From Phenylobacterium sp. (lineage in GTDB: Bacteria; Pseudomonadota; Alphaproteobacteria; Caulobacterales; Caulobacteraceae): a stretch of DNA of 64,000 bases. This document shows positions 47,238 to 56,562 of the stretch, piece after piece. The stretch is taken from positions 1 through 64,000 of the forward strand of contig NZ_JAUYQL010000135.1 of the NCBI RefSeq assembly GCF_030697305.1, written 5' to 3'. The position numbers and the translations under genes were made by a program. Each line of letters starts with the position of its first letter. The first letter of the stretch is position 1. The notes below the pieces were generated by a model. That model was given only the letters and a program-made list of their open reading frames with translations. It ran no database searches and was not told the origin of the DNA.

Positions 47238-48356
47238 CTACACTCGCAGCGGCATCAGCACGTAGCGGACGTCGGCGTCGGTGGGGTCGAGGACCAGGGC
47301 AGGGTCGTTGGGCCCGCCGAAGCGGAATTCGGCCTGGGGGGCGGAGACCTGATCGGTGACGTCCAGCAGGTAGCGGGCGTTGAACGACAGCTCGAACGGC
47401 TCGCCGTCGTAGTCGATCTCCAGCTCCTCGACCGCCTGACCGGCCTCCATGTTGCGCACGGTCAGGACCATGCGCCCGGGCTCCATGGCCATGCGCACCG
47501 AGCGCGACTTCTCGGCCGAGATGGTCGCCACCCGGTCGACGGCTTGCGCGAACAGCTTGTTGTCGACCAGCATCACCCGGTTGTTGTCGCGCGGGATCAC
47601 CCGGCTGTAGTCGGGGAACGAGCCGTCGATGACCTTGGAGGTCAGCGCTGCGCCGTTGAATTCGAAGCGCACCTTCTGGGCGCTGAGTTGCAGGTCGACC
47701 TGCTCGCCGGCGTCGTCCAACAGGCGTCGCGCCTCGCCGACCGTCTTGCGCGGCACGATCACGCCCGGCGATCCCACCGCGCCTTCCGGCGCCGGCATCT
47801 CGGCCAGGGCGAGGCGGTGGCCGTCGGTGGCGACGGCGCGCAACTTGGCCACGCCGTCCTCGACCACCGTGTGCAGGTAGAGGCCGTTCAGGTAGTAGCG
47901 CGTCTCCTCGGTGGAGATGGCGAAGCGGGTCTTGTCCATCAGTCGGATCAGGTCGGCGACGTCGACGCCGATGCGCCCCGACAGCCCGTCCGACGACATC
48001 ACCGGGAAATCCCCCGACGGCAGCACCGGCAGGTTGAAGCGCGATCGGCCGGCGGCCACCGTCAGGCGCGGGTCCTCGCCGGTGAAGCTGAGCTGAACGT
48101 CGGAGCCGTCCGGCAGCTTGCGCACGATCTCGTAGAGCGTGTGGGCCGGCGCGGTGATCTGGCCGGGCTGGTCCACCTGGGCCAACGCCTGGTCGATGAT
48201 CTCCATGTCCAGGTCGGTGGCGGAGAAGCTCAGGCGGTCGCGGTCCGCCGACAGCAGCACATTGGACAGGATCGGGATGGTGTTCCGCCGCTCGACCGCG
48301 CTCTGCACGTGGCCCAGCGCCTTCAGCAGCGCCGCCCGCTCAATCGTCAACTTCAT
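47238..48356 (-). CDS. dnaN: DNA polymerase III sliding clamp (beta subunit)
   Basis: 372 residues. N-terminus MKLTIERAALLKALGHVQ, the three-fold repeats with RNTIPILSNVLL and FAISTEETRYYLNGLYLH, and the terminal YVLMPLRV typical of beta clamps. ATG at 48356 is preceded by an unrelated open frame that is not part of the protein. First gene of the operon with recF and gyrB, which runs toward dnaA. Confidence 0.97.
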   Translation of the reverse strand: MKLTIERAALLKALGHVQSAVERRNTIPILSNVLLSADRDRLSFSATDLDMEIIDQALAQVDQPGQITAPAHTLYEIVRKLPDGSDVQLSFTGEDPRLTVAAGRSRFNLPVLPSGDFPVMSSDGLSGRIGVDVADLIRLMDKTRFAISTEETRYYLNGLYLHTVVEDGVAKLRAVATDGHRLALAEMPAPEGAVGSPGVIVPRKTVGEARRLLDDAGEQVDLQLSAQKVRFEFNGAALTSKVIDGSFPDYSRVIPRDNNRVMLVDNKLFAQAVDRVATISAEKSRSVRMAMEPGRMVLTVRNMEAGQAVEELEIDYDGEPFELSFNARYLLDVTDQVSAPQAEFRFGGPNDPALVLDPTDADVRYVLMPLRV

Positions 48357-48520
48357 GTGCCGTCCGACCTCATCAAGGCGCGGGCCAAGCTCGGCCGCGA
48401 CCCCGCATCCCCAAGGGAAAGGGCCTGCGACCTTAGCGGAATCCGGAGCCGGCGAAAGGCCCCAGAAGGGCCCCGGGCGAGGCATTTCGCGGGGTAGTCA
48501 CGGCCACGGACACGCCGGCC

Positions 48521-48859
48521 TCAGGAACCTGCTTTTTTCAAGCTGCCGGAGTTGCGAGAGTTCGCCGATTTTGCTCGTGCGGCCCCGAGTTCTTTACGCG
48601 CTACCCGTCCGAGCGACGCTTTGAGCGCCTCGTTCATACGCGTCTGCCAACCCGCCCCGGTCGCTTTGTAGGCGTCGACCACTGCAGCATCGACGCGAAG
48701 GCTGATGGCGACCTTAGGCTCGACAGACTTCGGTCGGCCGCGCGCCTTAAAGCTTGCCTGGGTCGCTTTGGACATCACCTCGCGCGCGGGCAGAGCCTCG
48801 GCGAAGAATGCGTCGTCCAATTCCGGCGCATCGTCCTCGAAAATTACCGGCTCAGCCAT
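48521..48859 (-). CDS. brnA: BrnA-family antitoxin
   Basis: 112 residues. The SKATQASFKARGRPKSVEPKVAISLRVD region with a ribbon-helix-helix DNA-binding part, followed by AYKATGAGWQTRMNEALKASL, matches BrnA antitoxins that neutralise BrnT and repress the operon. Starts inside the brnT end (16-bp overlap), the usual coupled toxin-first order. A Ser/Lys-rich C-terminal tail is longer than in typical members. Confidence 0.88.
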   Translation of the reverse strand: MAEPVIFEDDAPELDDAFFAEALPAREVMSKATQASFKARGRPKSVEPKVAISLRVDAAVVDAYKATGAGWQTRMNEALKASLGRVARKELGAARAKSANSRNSGSLKKAGS

Positions 48860-49107
48860 CTCGCCGTCTCCTTGTCGCTAGCGGGTCGAAGACTGATCAC
48901 CCGCGTCACCGAGCCGCGAGGTGTGTAGACTAGCACCCGCAGATCGCCGTCGATCGGCCCGACGGCGACGAAACGATCCTCGCCGTAGTCGAAGCGGCTA
49001 TCCTGCGCCACGAGGGCTTCGTCGAGATCCATCCCACCCGCTTCCGCCAGAGAAATCCCGTGCTTCGCGATGTTGGCGGCGTCCTTCGCGGCGTCGAACT
49101 CGATCAC
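48844..49107 (-). CDS. brnT: BrnT-family toxin (RelE-fold ribonuclease)
   Basis: 87 residues: IEFDAAKDAANIAKHGISLAEA matches the BrnT start (FxWDxxKxxxNxxKHGI), and RVISLRPASDKETARW the C-terminal catalytic helix with the ISxRxA-type motif. Translation begins at the GTG at 49107, only 9 bp past a TATATA -10, so the mRNA is probably leaderless. First in the operon with brnA. Confidence 0.9.
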   Translation of the reverse strand: MIEFDAAKDAANIAKHGISLAEAGGMDLDEALVAQDSRFDYGEDRFVAVGPIDGDLRVLVYTPRGSVTRVISLRPASDKETARWLSR

Positions 49108-49166
49108 GACTTATCGTATATACAAAGATACATGTTTTTCAAGTCAAAGCCTGTATGATTCATACA
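49108..49166 (-). promoter_or_regulatory. brnTA promoter and palindromic operator
   Basis: On the minus strand, TTGACT (49147-49142) and TATATA (49122-49117) form -35/-10 hexamers with a 19-bp spacer. A 15-bp palindrome, TGTATGATTCATACA at 49152-49166, sits just upstream of the -35, and a TGTAT...ATAC-like partial dyad covers the -10. Such sites suit BrnA ribbon-helix-helix autorepression. Confidence 0.6.
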
Positions 49167-49209
49167 TGCCACCGGTAACCGTCCGAGCAGCCCGCTCTCC
49201 CGCTACGCC

Positions 49210-49821
49210 CTAAGCCGTGCGGTCCACCGCGCCTCCTGACGCGTCCGTTTCGCCGGCGTCATAGGGGTTGTGCGCCTGGGGCTCGGCGGACGTCTGAGGC
49301 CCGGATCCCTTGGCGGCGACGATGACCATGGCCGGGCGCACGACGCGCCCGAACAACTCGTAGCCGGACTGCAACACCTGGATGACGCCGCCGCCGGCGA
49401 TCTCGGCGGAGGGTTGCTCCATCACCGCCTGGTGCTGGTGGGGGTCGAACTTGGCGCCGGGCGCAGGCTCGACGCGCTTTAGGCCGTTGCGGTCGAATGC
49501 GGCCTGCAGTTCCTTGTCGGTCATCTCGACGCCGACGACGAAATTCTTCACCGGCCCGTCGACGGCTTCCGGCGCGGCGGCCAGCGCACGCTGCAAGTTG
49601 TCGGCGACGCCCAGCAGGTCGCGGGCGAACTTCTGGATCGCATAGGCGCGGGCGTCGTTGGCCTCACGCTCGGCGCGGCGTTTGGTGTTCTCGGCGTCGG
49701 CGGCGTAGCGCAGCACCTGTTCCTTCAGCGCCGCGGCCTCGGCGCGCAGCGCCTCCAGTTCACCCGTCTCGGCGGCGGGCTGGGCTTCTTCGGCGGCGGG
49801 GGTGTGATCTTCGGACATCAT
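49210..49821 (-). CDS. grpE: Nucleotide exchange factor GrpE
   Basis: 203 residues, ADP-release factor for DnaK. The N-terminal coiled coil (LEALRAEAAALKEQVLRYAADAENTKRRAEREAND in part) and C-terminal beta domain with FDPHQHQAVMEQPS and VLQSGYELFGRVVRPAMVIVA identify it. Downstream of hrcA by 9 bp; the pair forms a heat-shock operon, with dnaKJ elsewhere. Confidence 0.96.
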   Translation of the reverse strand: MMSEDHTPAAEEAQPAAETGELEALRAEAAALKEQVLRYAADAENTKRRAEREANDARAYAIQKFARDLLGVADNLQRALAAAPEAVDGPVKNFVVGVEMTDKELQAAFDRNGLKRVEPAPGAKFDPHQHQAVMEQPSAEIAGGGVIQVLQSGYELFGRVVRPAMVIVAAKGSGPQTSAEPQAHNPYDAGETDASGGAVDRTA

Positions 49822-49830
49822 GTTCCTGGT

Positions 49831-50931
49831 CTAGCTGTTCATCACCTGGCCAAGCACGCGGGCGGTGTAATCCACCAACGGAATGATCCGGGCGTAGTTC
49901 AAACGCGCCGGGCCGATCACGCCGATCGCACCCAGCACGCGCTGATCGCCCGTCATATAGGGGGCCGCGATCACGGCGGAACCCGAAAGCGAAAACAGCC
50001 GCGTTTCGGCGCCGATGAATATGCGCACGCCCTCGCCCTCACGCACGCCGTCCAGCAGGTTGATCAGCTGCTCCTTCTGCTCCAGGTCGCCGAACAGCAT
50101 GCGCACGCGTTCCAGGTCCTCGGCGGCGTGCGGCGCGCCCAGCAGATTGGCGTGGCCGCGCACGATCAGCGCGCGATCCTGGTTGTCGCCGCCGCCCCAC
50201 GCGGCCAGCCCGTCCTCGACCAGCCGCGCGGCGGTGGCGTCCAGCTCGCGCCTCGCCCGCTCCAGTTCGGCGCCCAGGTCGGTGCGCGCCTCGGCGATGG
50301 TGCGGCCGCTGAGCGAGGCGTTGAGGAAGTTGGAGGCTTCGGTAAGCGCTGAGGGCGTGACCCCGGCGGCCAGGCGCACCAGGCGATTCTCCACCGAGCC
50401 GTCCTCGAACACCATGATCGCCAGCGCCCGATCGACGCCCAGCGCCACGAACTCCACGTGCTTCACGCCGGCGTCCCGGATCGGCGTCACCACCACGCCT
50501 GCGCCGCCGGCCAGGCCCGATAGGATCGAGGACGCTTCGCTCAGCGCATCCTCGAAATTGCCGCCGCGGGCCGCGAGCCTCGCCTCGATCATCCGGCGCT
50601 CGTCTTCGCCGACGTCACCCACCTCCAGCAGTCCATCGACGAACAGCCGCAGGCCCGCGTGGGTCGGCAGCCGCCCGGCGCTGACATGCGGCGCGCCCAG
50701 CAGGCCGAGCTGCGTCAGGTCCTGCATGGTGTTGCGGATAGAGGCCGGCGACAGGTGGACGCCCGCCTTGGAGAGGGTCCGCGAGCCCACCGGCTCGCCG
50801 GTGTCCAGGTAGGACTCGACGATATGCCGGAAGATCTCGCGGGCGCGGGCGTCAAGTTCGGCGAGGGTCGGCCCGGGGGTAAGCAGGCTGCTGGGCACGT
50901 GTGGTGATCGCTCCGTGGTCGGCGCGCCCAT
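49831..50931 (-). CDS. hrcA: Heat-inducible transcription repressor HrcA
   Basis: 366 residues. [33 protein letters not shown] contains the HTH used to bind CIRCE. The GAF-like middle and the closing dimerisation region [30 protein letters not shown] are typical. I saw no CIRCE element in its own upstream region; HrcA normally acts at groESL. Divergent from rph. Confidence 0.95.
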   Translation of the reverse strand: MGAPTTERSPHVPSSLLTPGPTLAELDARAREIFRHIVESYLDTGEPVGSRTLSKAGVHLSPASIRNTMQDLTQLGLLGAPHVSAGRLPTHAGLRLFVDGLLEVGDVGEDERRMIEARLAARGGNFEDALSEASSILSGLAGGAGVVVTPIRDAGVKHVEFVALGVDRALAIMVFEDGSVENRLVRLAAGVTPSALTEASNFLNASLSGRTIAEARTDLGAELERARRELDATAARLVEDGLAAWGGGDNQDRALIVRGHANLLGAPHAAEDLERVRMLFGDLEQKEQLINLLDGVREGEGVRIFIGAETRLFSLSGSAVIAAPYMTGDQRVLGAIGVIGPARLNYARIIPLVDYTARVLGQVMNS

Positions 50932-51010
50932 GGACTGGACCTTCGCGATCTAGGATAAGCGCCGCCTGCCGAGGCGCAAGCGCCCACCCCCCCGCCAAGG
51001 AGACCCGCCC

Positions 51011-51727
51011 ATGCGTCCTTCAGAACGCGCCGCCGACGTGCTTCGTGCCGTGACCCTCGAAGTCGGCGTCAACCGCTACGCCGAGGGCTCCTGCCTGGTT
51101 AGCTTCGGCCACACCAAGGTGCTGGTCACCGCCAGCCTCGAAGAGGGCGTGCCGCCGTTCCTGCGCGGCCGCGGCCAGGGCTGGGTCACCGCTGAGTACG
51201 GCATGTTGCCGCGAGCCACCCACACCCGCGGGCGCCGCGAAGCCGCCCAAGGCAAGCAGTCCGGCCGCACCCAGGAAATCCAGCGGCTGATCGGCCGGTC
51301 GCTGCGCGCGGTCACCGACCTGAAGGCGCTGGGCGAGCGGCAAATCTCGGTGGACTGCGACGTGATCCAGGCCGACGGCGGCACCCGTACAGCCGCCATC
51401 ACCGGCGCCTGGGTGGCCGTGCGCCAGGCCACCCGCTACATGCTGGACGAAGGCTTGATCAAGACCGACCCGATCCTCGACCAGGTGGCGGCGGTGTCGT
51501 GCGGGGTGTTCGCCGACACGCCGGTTCTGGACCTCGACTACGAGGAGGATTCCAACGCCGAGGCCGACTCCAACTTCGTGCTGACCGGGTCGGGCGCCAT
51601 TGTCGAGATCCAGGCCACCGGCGAGAAGCGCGGCTTCAGCCAGGCGGAGTTCGAACAGCTCTTCGCCCTGGCCCGCAAAGGCATCGGCGAACTGTGCGTG
51701 CTGCAGCGCGCCGCCAGCGGAAGTTGA
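51011..51727 (+). CDS. rph: Ribonuclease PH
   Basis: 3'-5' phosphorolytic exonuclease trimming tRNA ends. The 238-residue product matches throughout: [80 protein letters not shown] and [21 protein letters not shown] (parts quoted). Good ribosome-binding site (AAGGAGA). Divergent from hrcA. Confidence 0.97.
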   Translation: MRPSERAADVLRAVTLEVGVNRYAEGSCLVSFGHTKVLVTASLEEGVPPFLRGRGQGWVTAEYGMLPRATHTRGRREAAQGKQSGRTQEIQRLIGRSLRAVTDLKALGERQISVDCDVIQADGGTRTAAITGAWVAVRQATRYMLDEGLIKTDPILDQVAAVSCGVFADTPVLDLDYEEDSNAEADSNFVLTGSGAIVEIQATGEKRGFSQAEFEQLFALARKGIGELCVLQRAASGS

Positions 51728-51732
51728 GGGGC

Positions 51733-51945
51733 TCAGTCCGGCTCAGCCGTCCACGTCAGCAGGTCGCCGGGAGCGCACTGCAACTCCCGACAGAGCACGT
51801 CCAGCGTTGAGAACCGCAAGGCGCGCGCTTCGCCGTCGCGCAGGATCGCCAGGTCCGCGGCGGCGATCCCCACGCGGTCCGCGAGCTCGGCCAGGGACAT
51901 GCGCCGGGCCAGCAGCAGTTCGTCCAGATGAATGCGCACGGCCAC
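51733..51945 (-). CDS. Small XRE-type (YozG-like) HTH regulator
   Basis: 70 residues, essentially one helix-turn-helix domain: LLLARRMSLAELADRVGIAAADLAILR followed by RFSTLDVLCRELQCAPGDLLTW. Follows the DUF2975 gene by 13 bp on the same strand; the pair recurs in many bacteria as a small regulator plus membrane protein module. It sits between rph and rdgB on the opposite strand to both. Confidence 0.9.
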   Translation of the reverse strand: MAVRIHLDELLLARRMSLAELADRVGIAAADLAILRDGEARALRFSTLDVLCRELQCAPGDLLTWTAEPD

Positions 51946-51958
51946 GCTGAAAGCTCCC

Positions 51959-52489
51959 TCAGATGGTCAGTTCGGCTTCGCGCCGAAGCCTGGCGCCTTC
52001 GCGGAACACCTCGGCCAGGACGAACACCACCAGCACCGAAAACCACGCGGTCAGGCTGAAGTCCGGCTCCACCTTGTCGACGCCCGGCAGCAGCCAGGCG
52101 CCCAGCGCCCACAGCAGGTAACGGCCAAGCTCAAGCCCCGCCAGGATCAGGCCGATGGTGCGCAGCCGGGTGACGTTGTCTGGATGGAACGGATCGCCGG
52201 CCGTCAGAGTCGCGAAAATCCGCCGCAGCCGCCCGACGATCGCCAGCACGCCGCCAATGTACAGCGCCGCGGCCGCAAGCCCCGCCGCCAGCAGCGGCCC
52301 GCGGCCAGTCACCTGCGCGCCCGCGCCATCGCTGCCGAGACCCGCCAGCAGGTCCGGGTCAAAGCTCAGCAGCAGGGCGGCGAGGATCAGCAGGCCCACC
52401 GCCGCCATGGCGATCCACAGAGCGCCGGACACCACGTCCAGGACGATCTTCAGGACGCTCGACACCGAGCCGGGACCCAAGGCGCGCAT
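51959..52489 (-). CDS. DUF2975 membrane protein
   Basis: 176 residues with four predicted membrane helices. GDPFHPDNVTRLRTIGLILAGLE is the diagnostic DUF2975 motif. Function unknown; partner of the XRE regulator downstream. Probable unit inserted between the conserved rph and rdgB-hemW genes. Confidence 0.88.
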   Translation of the reverse strand: MRALGPGSVSSVLKIVLDVVSGALWIAMAAVGLLILAALLLSFDPDLLAGLGSDGAGAQVTGRGPLLAAGLAAAALYIGGVLAIVGRLRRIFATLTAGDPFHPDNVTRLRTIGLILAGLELGRYLLWALGAWLLPGVDKVEPDFSLTAWFSVLVVFVLAEVFREGARLRREAELTI

Positions 52490-52607
52490 GCGTTGCTCCG
52501 TCTGACCTGCCGCGCCGCGAGCCTAGCCGATCGCGTGCGCCCAGGCGCGCCTTGCGATGATCGGGCGCACGCCTATGGTCTCGCGCGTCGCTGACAGGAG
52601 GATCGAC

Positions 52608-53207
52608 ATGGCCCTGAAGCTAGAGCCCGGCGCGCGCCTGGTGGTGGCGACGCACAACCCCGGCAAGGCGGTGGAGCTGGCGCAGATCCTCGAGAACCGC
52701 TTCGTCCTTGTGACCGCCGGCGAGCTGGGCCTGGCCGAGCCGGACGAGACCGAGACCACCTTCACCGGCAACGCCCTGCTCAAGGCCCGCGCCGCCGCCC
52801 AGGCCAGCGGCCTGATCGCGCTCGCCGACGATTCCGGCCTGTCGGTGGCGGCCCTAGACGGCGCGCCCGGGATCTACTCCGCCCGCTGGGCCGGTCCTGA
52901 TCGCGACTTCGGCGAGGCCATGCGCAAGGTCGAGTCCCGGCTGGAGGAGGTCGGCGCGGAGGATTTCTCCGCCTGGTTCACCTGCGCGCTCGCGGTCGCC
53001 TGGCCGGACGGGCCGATGGTGGCGGTCGAGGGCCGCATCGACGGGACCCTGACCTTCCCGGCGCGGGGCACGCGGGGGTTCGGTTACGATCCGATCTTCA
53101 CACCGACCGGCGGCGCGCTGACCTTCGGCGAGATGGAGTCGGCGGCGAAGGACGCGATGAGCCATCGTGCGGTCGCCTTCGCCAAGCTCAAGGCCGCCCT
53201 GCTGTGA
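52608..53207 (+). CDS. rdgB: Non-canonical purine NTP pyrophosphatase (RdgB/HAM1)
   Basis: Hydrolyses dITP/XTP to keep modified purines out of DNA. The 199-residue product has [53 protein letters not shown] and [10 protein letters not shown] with the catalytic and metal residues intact. ATG at 52608 is preceded by AGGAGGA. Stop overlaps the hemW GTG. Confidence 0.96.
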   Translation: MALKLEPGARLVVATHNPGKAVELAQILENRFVLVTAGELGLAEPDETETTFTGNALLKARAAAQASGLIALADDSGLSVAALDGAPGIYSARWAGPDRDFGEAMRKVESRLEEVGAEDFSAWFTCALAVAWPDGPMVAVEGRIDGTLTFPARGTRGFGYDPIFTPTGGALTFGEMESAAKDAMSHRAVAFAKLKAALL

Positions 53208-54361
53208 CCAACCGGCCGCCGCTGGGCGTCTATGTCCACTGGCCCTATTGCGCGCGGATCTGCCCCTATTGCGACTTCAACGTGTTCCGCGACCGCGGCC
53301 GTCGCGACGAACAACTGGCGCTGGTGAAAGCGATCGAGGCTGACCTCACCGCCCAGGCGGCGCTGAGCGGCCCACGGTCGCTGGTCTCGATCTTCTTCGG
53401 CGGCGGAACGCCCTCTCTGATGGACCCTGAGTGGGCCGGGCGCCTCATCGCCCTCGCCGCCAAGCTGTGGACGCCCACCGAGGACCTCGAGGTCTCGCTG
53501 GAGGCCAATCCCACCGACGCCGAGGCCGACCGATTCGCGGCCTTCGCCGACGCCGGCGTCCGGCGGCTCTCGCTGGGCCTGCAGTCGCTGAACGACGATG
53601 CGTTGGGCTTCCTCGGTCGCAATCACGATGCGGCGGCCGGCAGGCGCGCCGCACGCGCCGCGCGCGCAGCCTTCCCGCGACTGTCGCTGGACCTGATCTA
53701 TGCGCGCCCCGGACAGTCGGTCGACGCCTGGCGTGACGAGCTTCAGGCCGCCCTGGACCTCGGCGCCGAACATCTGTCGCCCTATCAACTGACCATCGAA
53801 GACGGCACGCCGTTTGACCGCGCCGTGCGCCGTGGCCGCATCGCCCCGCCCGGCGAAGACGCCGCCACCGACCTTTTCGAGACGACCCAGGGGACCCTGG
53901 AGGCCGCCGGCTTCGACGCCTACGAGGTCTCCAACCACGCCAGGGGCGAGGACGCCCGCTCGCGGCACAATCTCGTCTACTGGCGCGGCTGGGATTATGT
54001 CGGCGCCGGTCCCGGCGCGCACGGGCGTCTGGCGATCGACGGCGCGCGGCAGGCGACGATCGCGGCGATGAAGCCTGCGGACTACATCGCCCGTGTCGCC
54101 CAGCACGGCGTCGGCTTCGCGACACGCGAGACTTTGAACCCGGTCGAAGCGGCGGAGGAACGCCTGCTGCTCGGCCTGCGGATCGACGACGGGGTGGGCT
54201 TCGAAGAGGTTTCCGCGCTCGGCCTGCGGCCCTCGTCCCAGCAGGTGCGTGAACTGGTCGATCTGGGCTTGCTGGCGGCCGATCCGCTGCGGCTGCGCGC
54301 AACCCGCCAGGGCCGCCTGTTGCTGGATCGGGTCACCGCCGCGCTGATCACCGGCGCTTAA
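53204..54361 (+). CDS. hemW: Radical SAM heme chaperone HemW
   Basis: 385 residues. The radical-SAM cluster motif is Cys16-x3-Cys20-x2-Cys23 ([11 protein letters not shown]). [12 protein letters not shown] and the later [20 protein letters not shown] are HemW signatures, distinguishing it from HemN. It binds heme and delivers it to respiratory enzymes; coproporphyrinogen oxidase activity is not expected. The GTG start overlaps rdgB's stop. Confidence 0.95.
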   Translation: MTNRPPLGVYVHWPYCARICPYCDFNVFRDRGRRDEQLALVKAIEADLTAQAALSGPRSLVSIFFGGGTPSLMDPEWAGRLIALAAKLWTPTEDLEVSLEANPTDAEADRFAAFADAGVRRLSLGLQSLNDDALGFLGRNHDAAAGRRAARAARAAFPRLSLDLIYARPGQSVDAWRDELQAALDLGAEHLSPYQLTIEDGTPFDRAVRRGRIAPPGEDAATDLFETTQGTLEAAGFDAYEVSNHARGEDARSRHNLVYWRGWDYVGAGPGAHGRLAIDGARQATIAAMKPADYIARVAQHGVGFATRETLNPVEAAEERLLLGLRIDDGVGFEEVSALGLRPSSQQVRELVDLGLLAADPLRLRATRQGRLLLDRVTAALITGA

Positions 54362-54424
54362 GCCCTCGCGGCGCGCGGGTGGAGGCTTGCCTTCGGCGCG
54401 CCAAGCGGCGAACCCTGCGCGGCC

Positions 54425-55297
54425 ATGGCCCGCGCGATCATCCCGCCCATCCTGTCCGACGCGCCGCTGGCGCCGGGCCTCTATGTAGTGGCCACGCCAA
54501 TCGGCAACCTGCGCGACATCACCCTGCGTGCGCTCGACGTGCTCAACGCCGCCGACGTGGTGCTGGCCGAAGACACGCGGGTGAGCGGCAAGCTGCTCGC
54601 CGCCTACGGCCTGTCGGCGAAGCTGGAGCGCTATGACGAGCACGCCGCCGAACGCATGCGCCCCCGCGTGATGGCCAAGCTCGCGGCCGGCGAGCGAGTA
54701 GCGTTGATCTCCGACGCCGGCACGCCGCTGATCTCCGACCCTGGCTACCGGCTGGTGCTCGAGGCGGCGGCCGAGGGCTTCACCGTGTTCGCCATCCCAG
54801 GCCCGTCGGCGCTGCTGGCCGGCCTGTCGGTCGCCGGGCTGCCCACCGACCGGTTCTTGTTCGCGGGTTTTCCGCCGCCCCGCAGCGCCGCGCGCCGCGT
54901 CTTCCTGGAGGAGGTGGCGGGCGTCCGCGCCACCCTGGTGTTCTTCGAGGGCGGCTCCAGACTGGCCGCCAGCCTCGCCGACATGGCTCATGTGTTCGGC
55001 CCGCGCGAGGCCGTGGTCTGCCGCGAACTGACTAAGCTCTATGAAACGGTGGTCCGTGGGCCCCTGCCCGACCTCGCCACCGACCCCGCCTTTGCTGCGC
55101 CCAAGGGCGAGATCGTCGTCCTGGTCGCACCCGGCCGCGAGGAGGAGGCCAGCGCTGCAGACGCCGACACGGCCCTGCGCGACGCCCTCACTCGGCTGCG
55201 ACCCGCCGAGGCCGCGAGCGAGGTCGCCAAGGCGCTCGGCATTCCCCGCCGCGACCTCTACCGCCGGGCCATGACGCTGAAGGGCGACGGCGCATGA
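54425..55297 (+). CDS. rsmI: 16S rRNA (cytidine(1402)-2'-O)-methyltransferase
   Basis: 290 residues. GLYVVATPIGNLRDITLRAL, LISDAGTPLISDPGYRLV and FAIPGPSALLAGLSVAGLPTDRFLFAGF identify RsmI, which methylates C1402 in the decoding site. Starts an operon with yraN (ATGA overlap), the SirB1-type gene and gshB, the usual alphaproteobacterial order. Confidence 0.97.
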   Translation: MARAIIPPILSDAPLAPGLYVVATPIGNLRDITLRALDVLNAADVVLAEDTRVSGKLLAAYGLSAKLERYDEHAAERMRPRVMAKLAAGERVALISDAGTPLISDPGYRLVLEAAAEGFTVFAIPGPSALLAGLSVAGLPTDRFLFAGFPPPRSAARRVFLEEVAGVRATLVFFEGGSRLAASLADMAHVFGPREAVVCRELTKLYETVVRGPLPDLATDPAFAAPKGEIVVLVAPGREEEASAADADTALRDALTRLRPAEAASEVAKALGIPRRDLYRRAMTLKGDGA

Positions 55298-55668
55298 GCA
55301 AGGCCCGCAGCCTGCGCGGCGCGGCGGCGCGGTTGTCCGGCCGCCAGGCCGAGGTGTGGGCGGCGCTGTGGCTGATGCTCAAGGGCTACCGGATCCTGGG
55401 TTTCCGGCTGCGCACCCCGCAGGGCGAGATCGACCTGCTCGCTCAGCGCGGCGCGGTGCTGGCGGTGGTCGAGGTGAAGCGCCGGGCTAGCCTCGCCCAG
55501 GCGCTGGAGGCGGTGACTTTCGAGCAGCGCGAACGGCTGCGGCGCGCCGGGCGCTCGCTGGCTGCCCGCCGAAGAGGCCTTCAGGGCGCGGCCGTGCGGC
55601 TCGATTTGATCGCGCTCGCCCCTGGCAAGCTTCCCCGGCATAGTCGCGACGCCTGGAACGGCGCGTAA
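55294..55668 (+). CDS. YraN family (UPF0102) nuclease-fold protein
   Basis: 124 residues. GYRILGFRLRTPQGEIDLLAQRGAVLAVVEVKRR shows the predicted Holliday-junction-resolvase-like metal residues (E, D, E-x-K). The biochemical role of the family is not established. Overlaps the end of rsmI by 4 bp. Confidence 0.93.
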   Translation: MSKARSLRGAAARLSGRQAEVWAALWLMLKGYRILGFRLRTPQGEIDLLAQRGAVLAVVEVKRRASLAQALEAVTFEQRERLRRAGRSLAARRRGLQGAAVRLDLIALAPGKLPRHSRDAWNGA

Positions 55669-55686
55669 GGCGATTGATGTAGCGTG

Positions 55687-56502
55687 ATGACCCGCGAGGA
55701 CGCCGAGATCCTTCTGACCGAAGCCGGCCAGGCTTCCGATGGTGACTTCCCGCTGCTGGACGCGGCGATCGCCTGCGCCCTGCATGAGGACCCCAGCCGC
55801 GACCCGCAGGCGGCGCGCGATCTAGCGGCCGCCGGGGTCGACCGCCTGTCCGCCCGCCTGAAGACCGAGAGCGCCGAGGAGGCCCTGGCCGAGGCGATGG
55901 CCGGCGACCTGGGCCTGAACGGCGACCTGTTCACCTATGAGCACCCCGACAACGCCGACCTCCTGGCCGTCGCCGAACGCCGCAGGGGCCTGCCGGTGGC
56001 GCTGGGCGTCTATTACCTGCACGTGGCGCGGCGCTGCGGCCTGACAGTGCAGGGCGTGGATTTTCCCGGCCACTTCCTGCTCCGCATCGAGACCGAGGAG
56101 GGTCCGCTGGCGCTGGATCCGTTCAGCGAGGGTCGGGTGGTGATGCCCTCGGAGCTGACCAGGCGCGCCCTGCACGCAGGCCTGACGCCCGACGTCGCCG
56201 ACCGGTTGGACCGGCTGATGGCTCCGGTAAGCAACCGTGCGGTGTTGATCCGCCTGCAGAACAACATCTTCGCCCGCGCCCAGTCGGCGCGCGCCTACGC
56301 CCGCGCCGAGCGCGCGGCGCTGAGGCGCGCCCTGCTCGACCCCAAGGATCACCGCCCGTGGCTGGACGTCGCCGCCGCGCGGGAAGGCCAGGGCGCTCTG
56401 GCCGGGGCGCTGGAGGCGCTGGCGCGGGCCTCGGCGCTGGACGGCGGCGCGGCGTTGGCCGCCCGCGCCCAGCGCGAACGCATGCGGTTGCGCCTGAACT
56501 GA
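55687..56502 (+). CDS. SirB1-type transglutaminase-like protein with TPR-like end
   Basis: About 271 residues. The core RRGLPVALGVYYLHVARRCGL...GVDFPGHFLLRIE with the FPGHF motif matches the SirB1/transglutaminase_9 domain. The C-terminal part (RRALLDPKDHRPWLDVAAAREGQGALAGALEAL in part) forms TPR-like helices. Unknown biochemical role. The ATG at 55687 is preceded by an in-frame GTG one codon earlier. Confidence 0.88.
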   Translation: MTREDAEILLTEAGQASDGDFPLLDAAIACALHEDPSRDPQAARDLAAAGVDRLSARLKTESAEEALAEAMAGDLGLNGDLFTYEHPDNADLLAVAERRRGLPVALGVYYLHVARRCGLTVQGVDFPGHFLLRIETEEGPLALDPFSEGRVVMPSELTRRALHAGLTPDVADRLDRLMAPVSNRAVLIRLQNNIFARAQSARAYARAERAALRRALLDPKDHRPWLDVAAAREGQGALAGALEALARASALDGGAALAARAQRERMRLRLN

Positions 56503-56562
56503 TCCTGGCGCGTCGCCGGCGTGCGGAGTATCTGCATCACCTTCGCCGCGAGGAAGCCCGCC

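Noticed and set aside
50932..51010. CIRCE element before hrcA
   Set aside because: No TTAGCACTC-N9-GAGTGCTAA or near match in the hrcA-rph gap.
53084..54991. Open minus-strand frame of 635 codons
   Set aside because: Antisense to rdgB, hemW and the start of rsmI; no domain.
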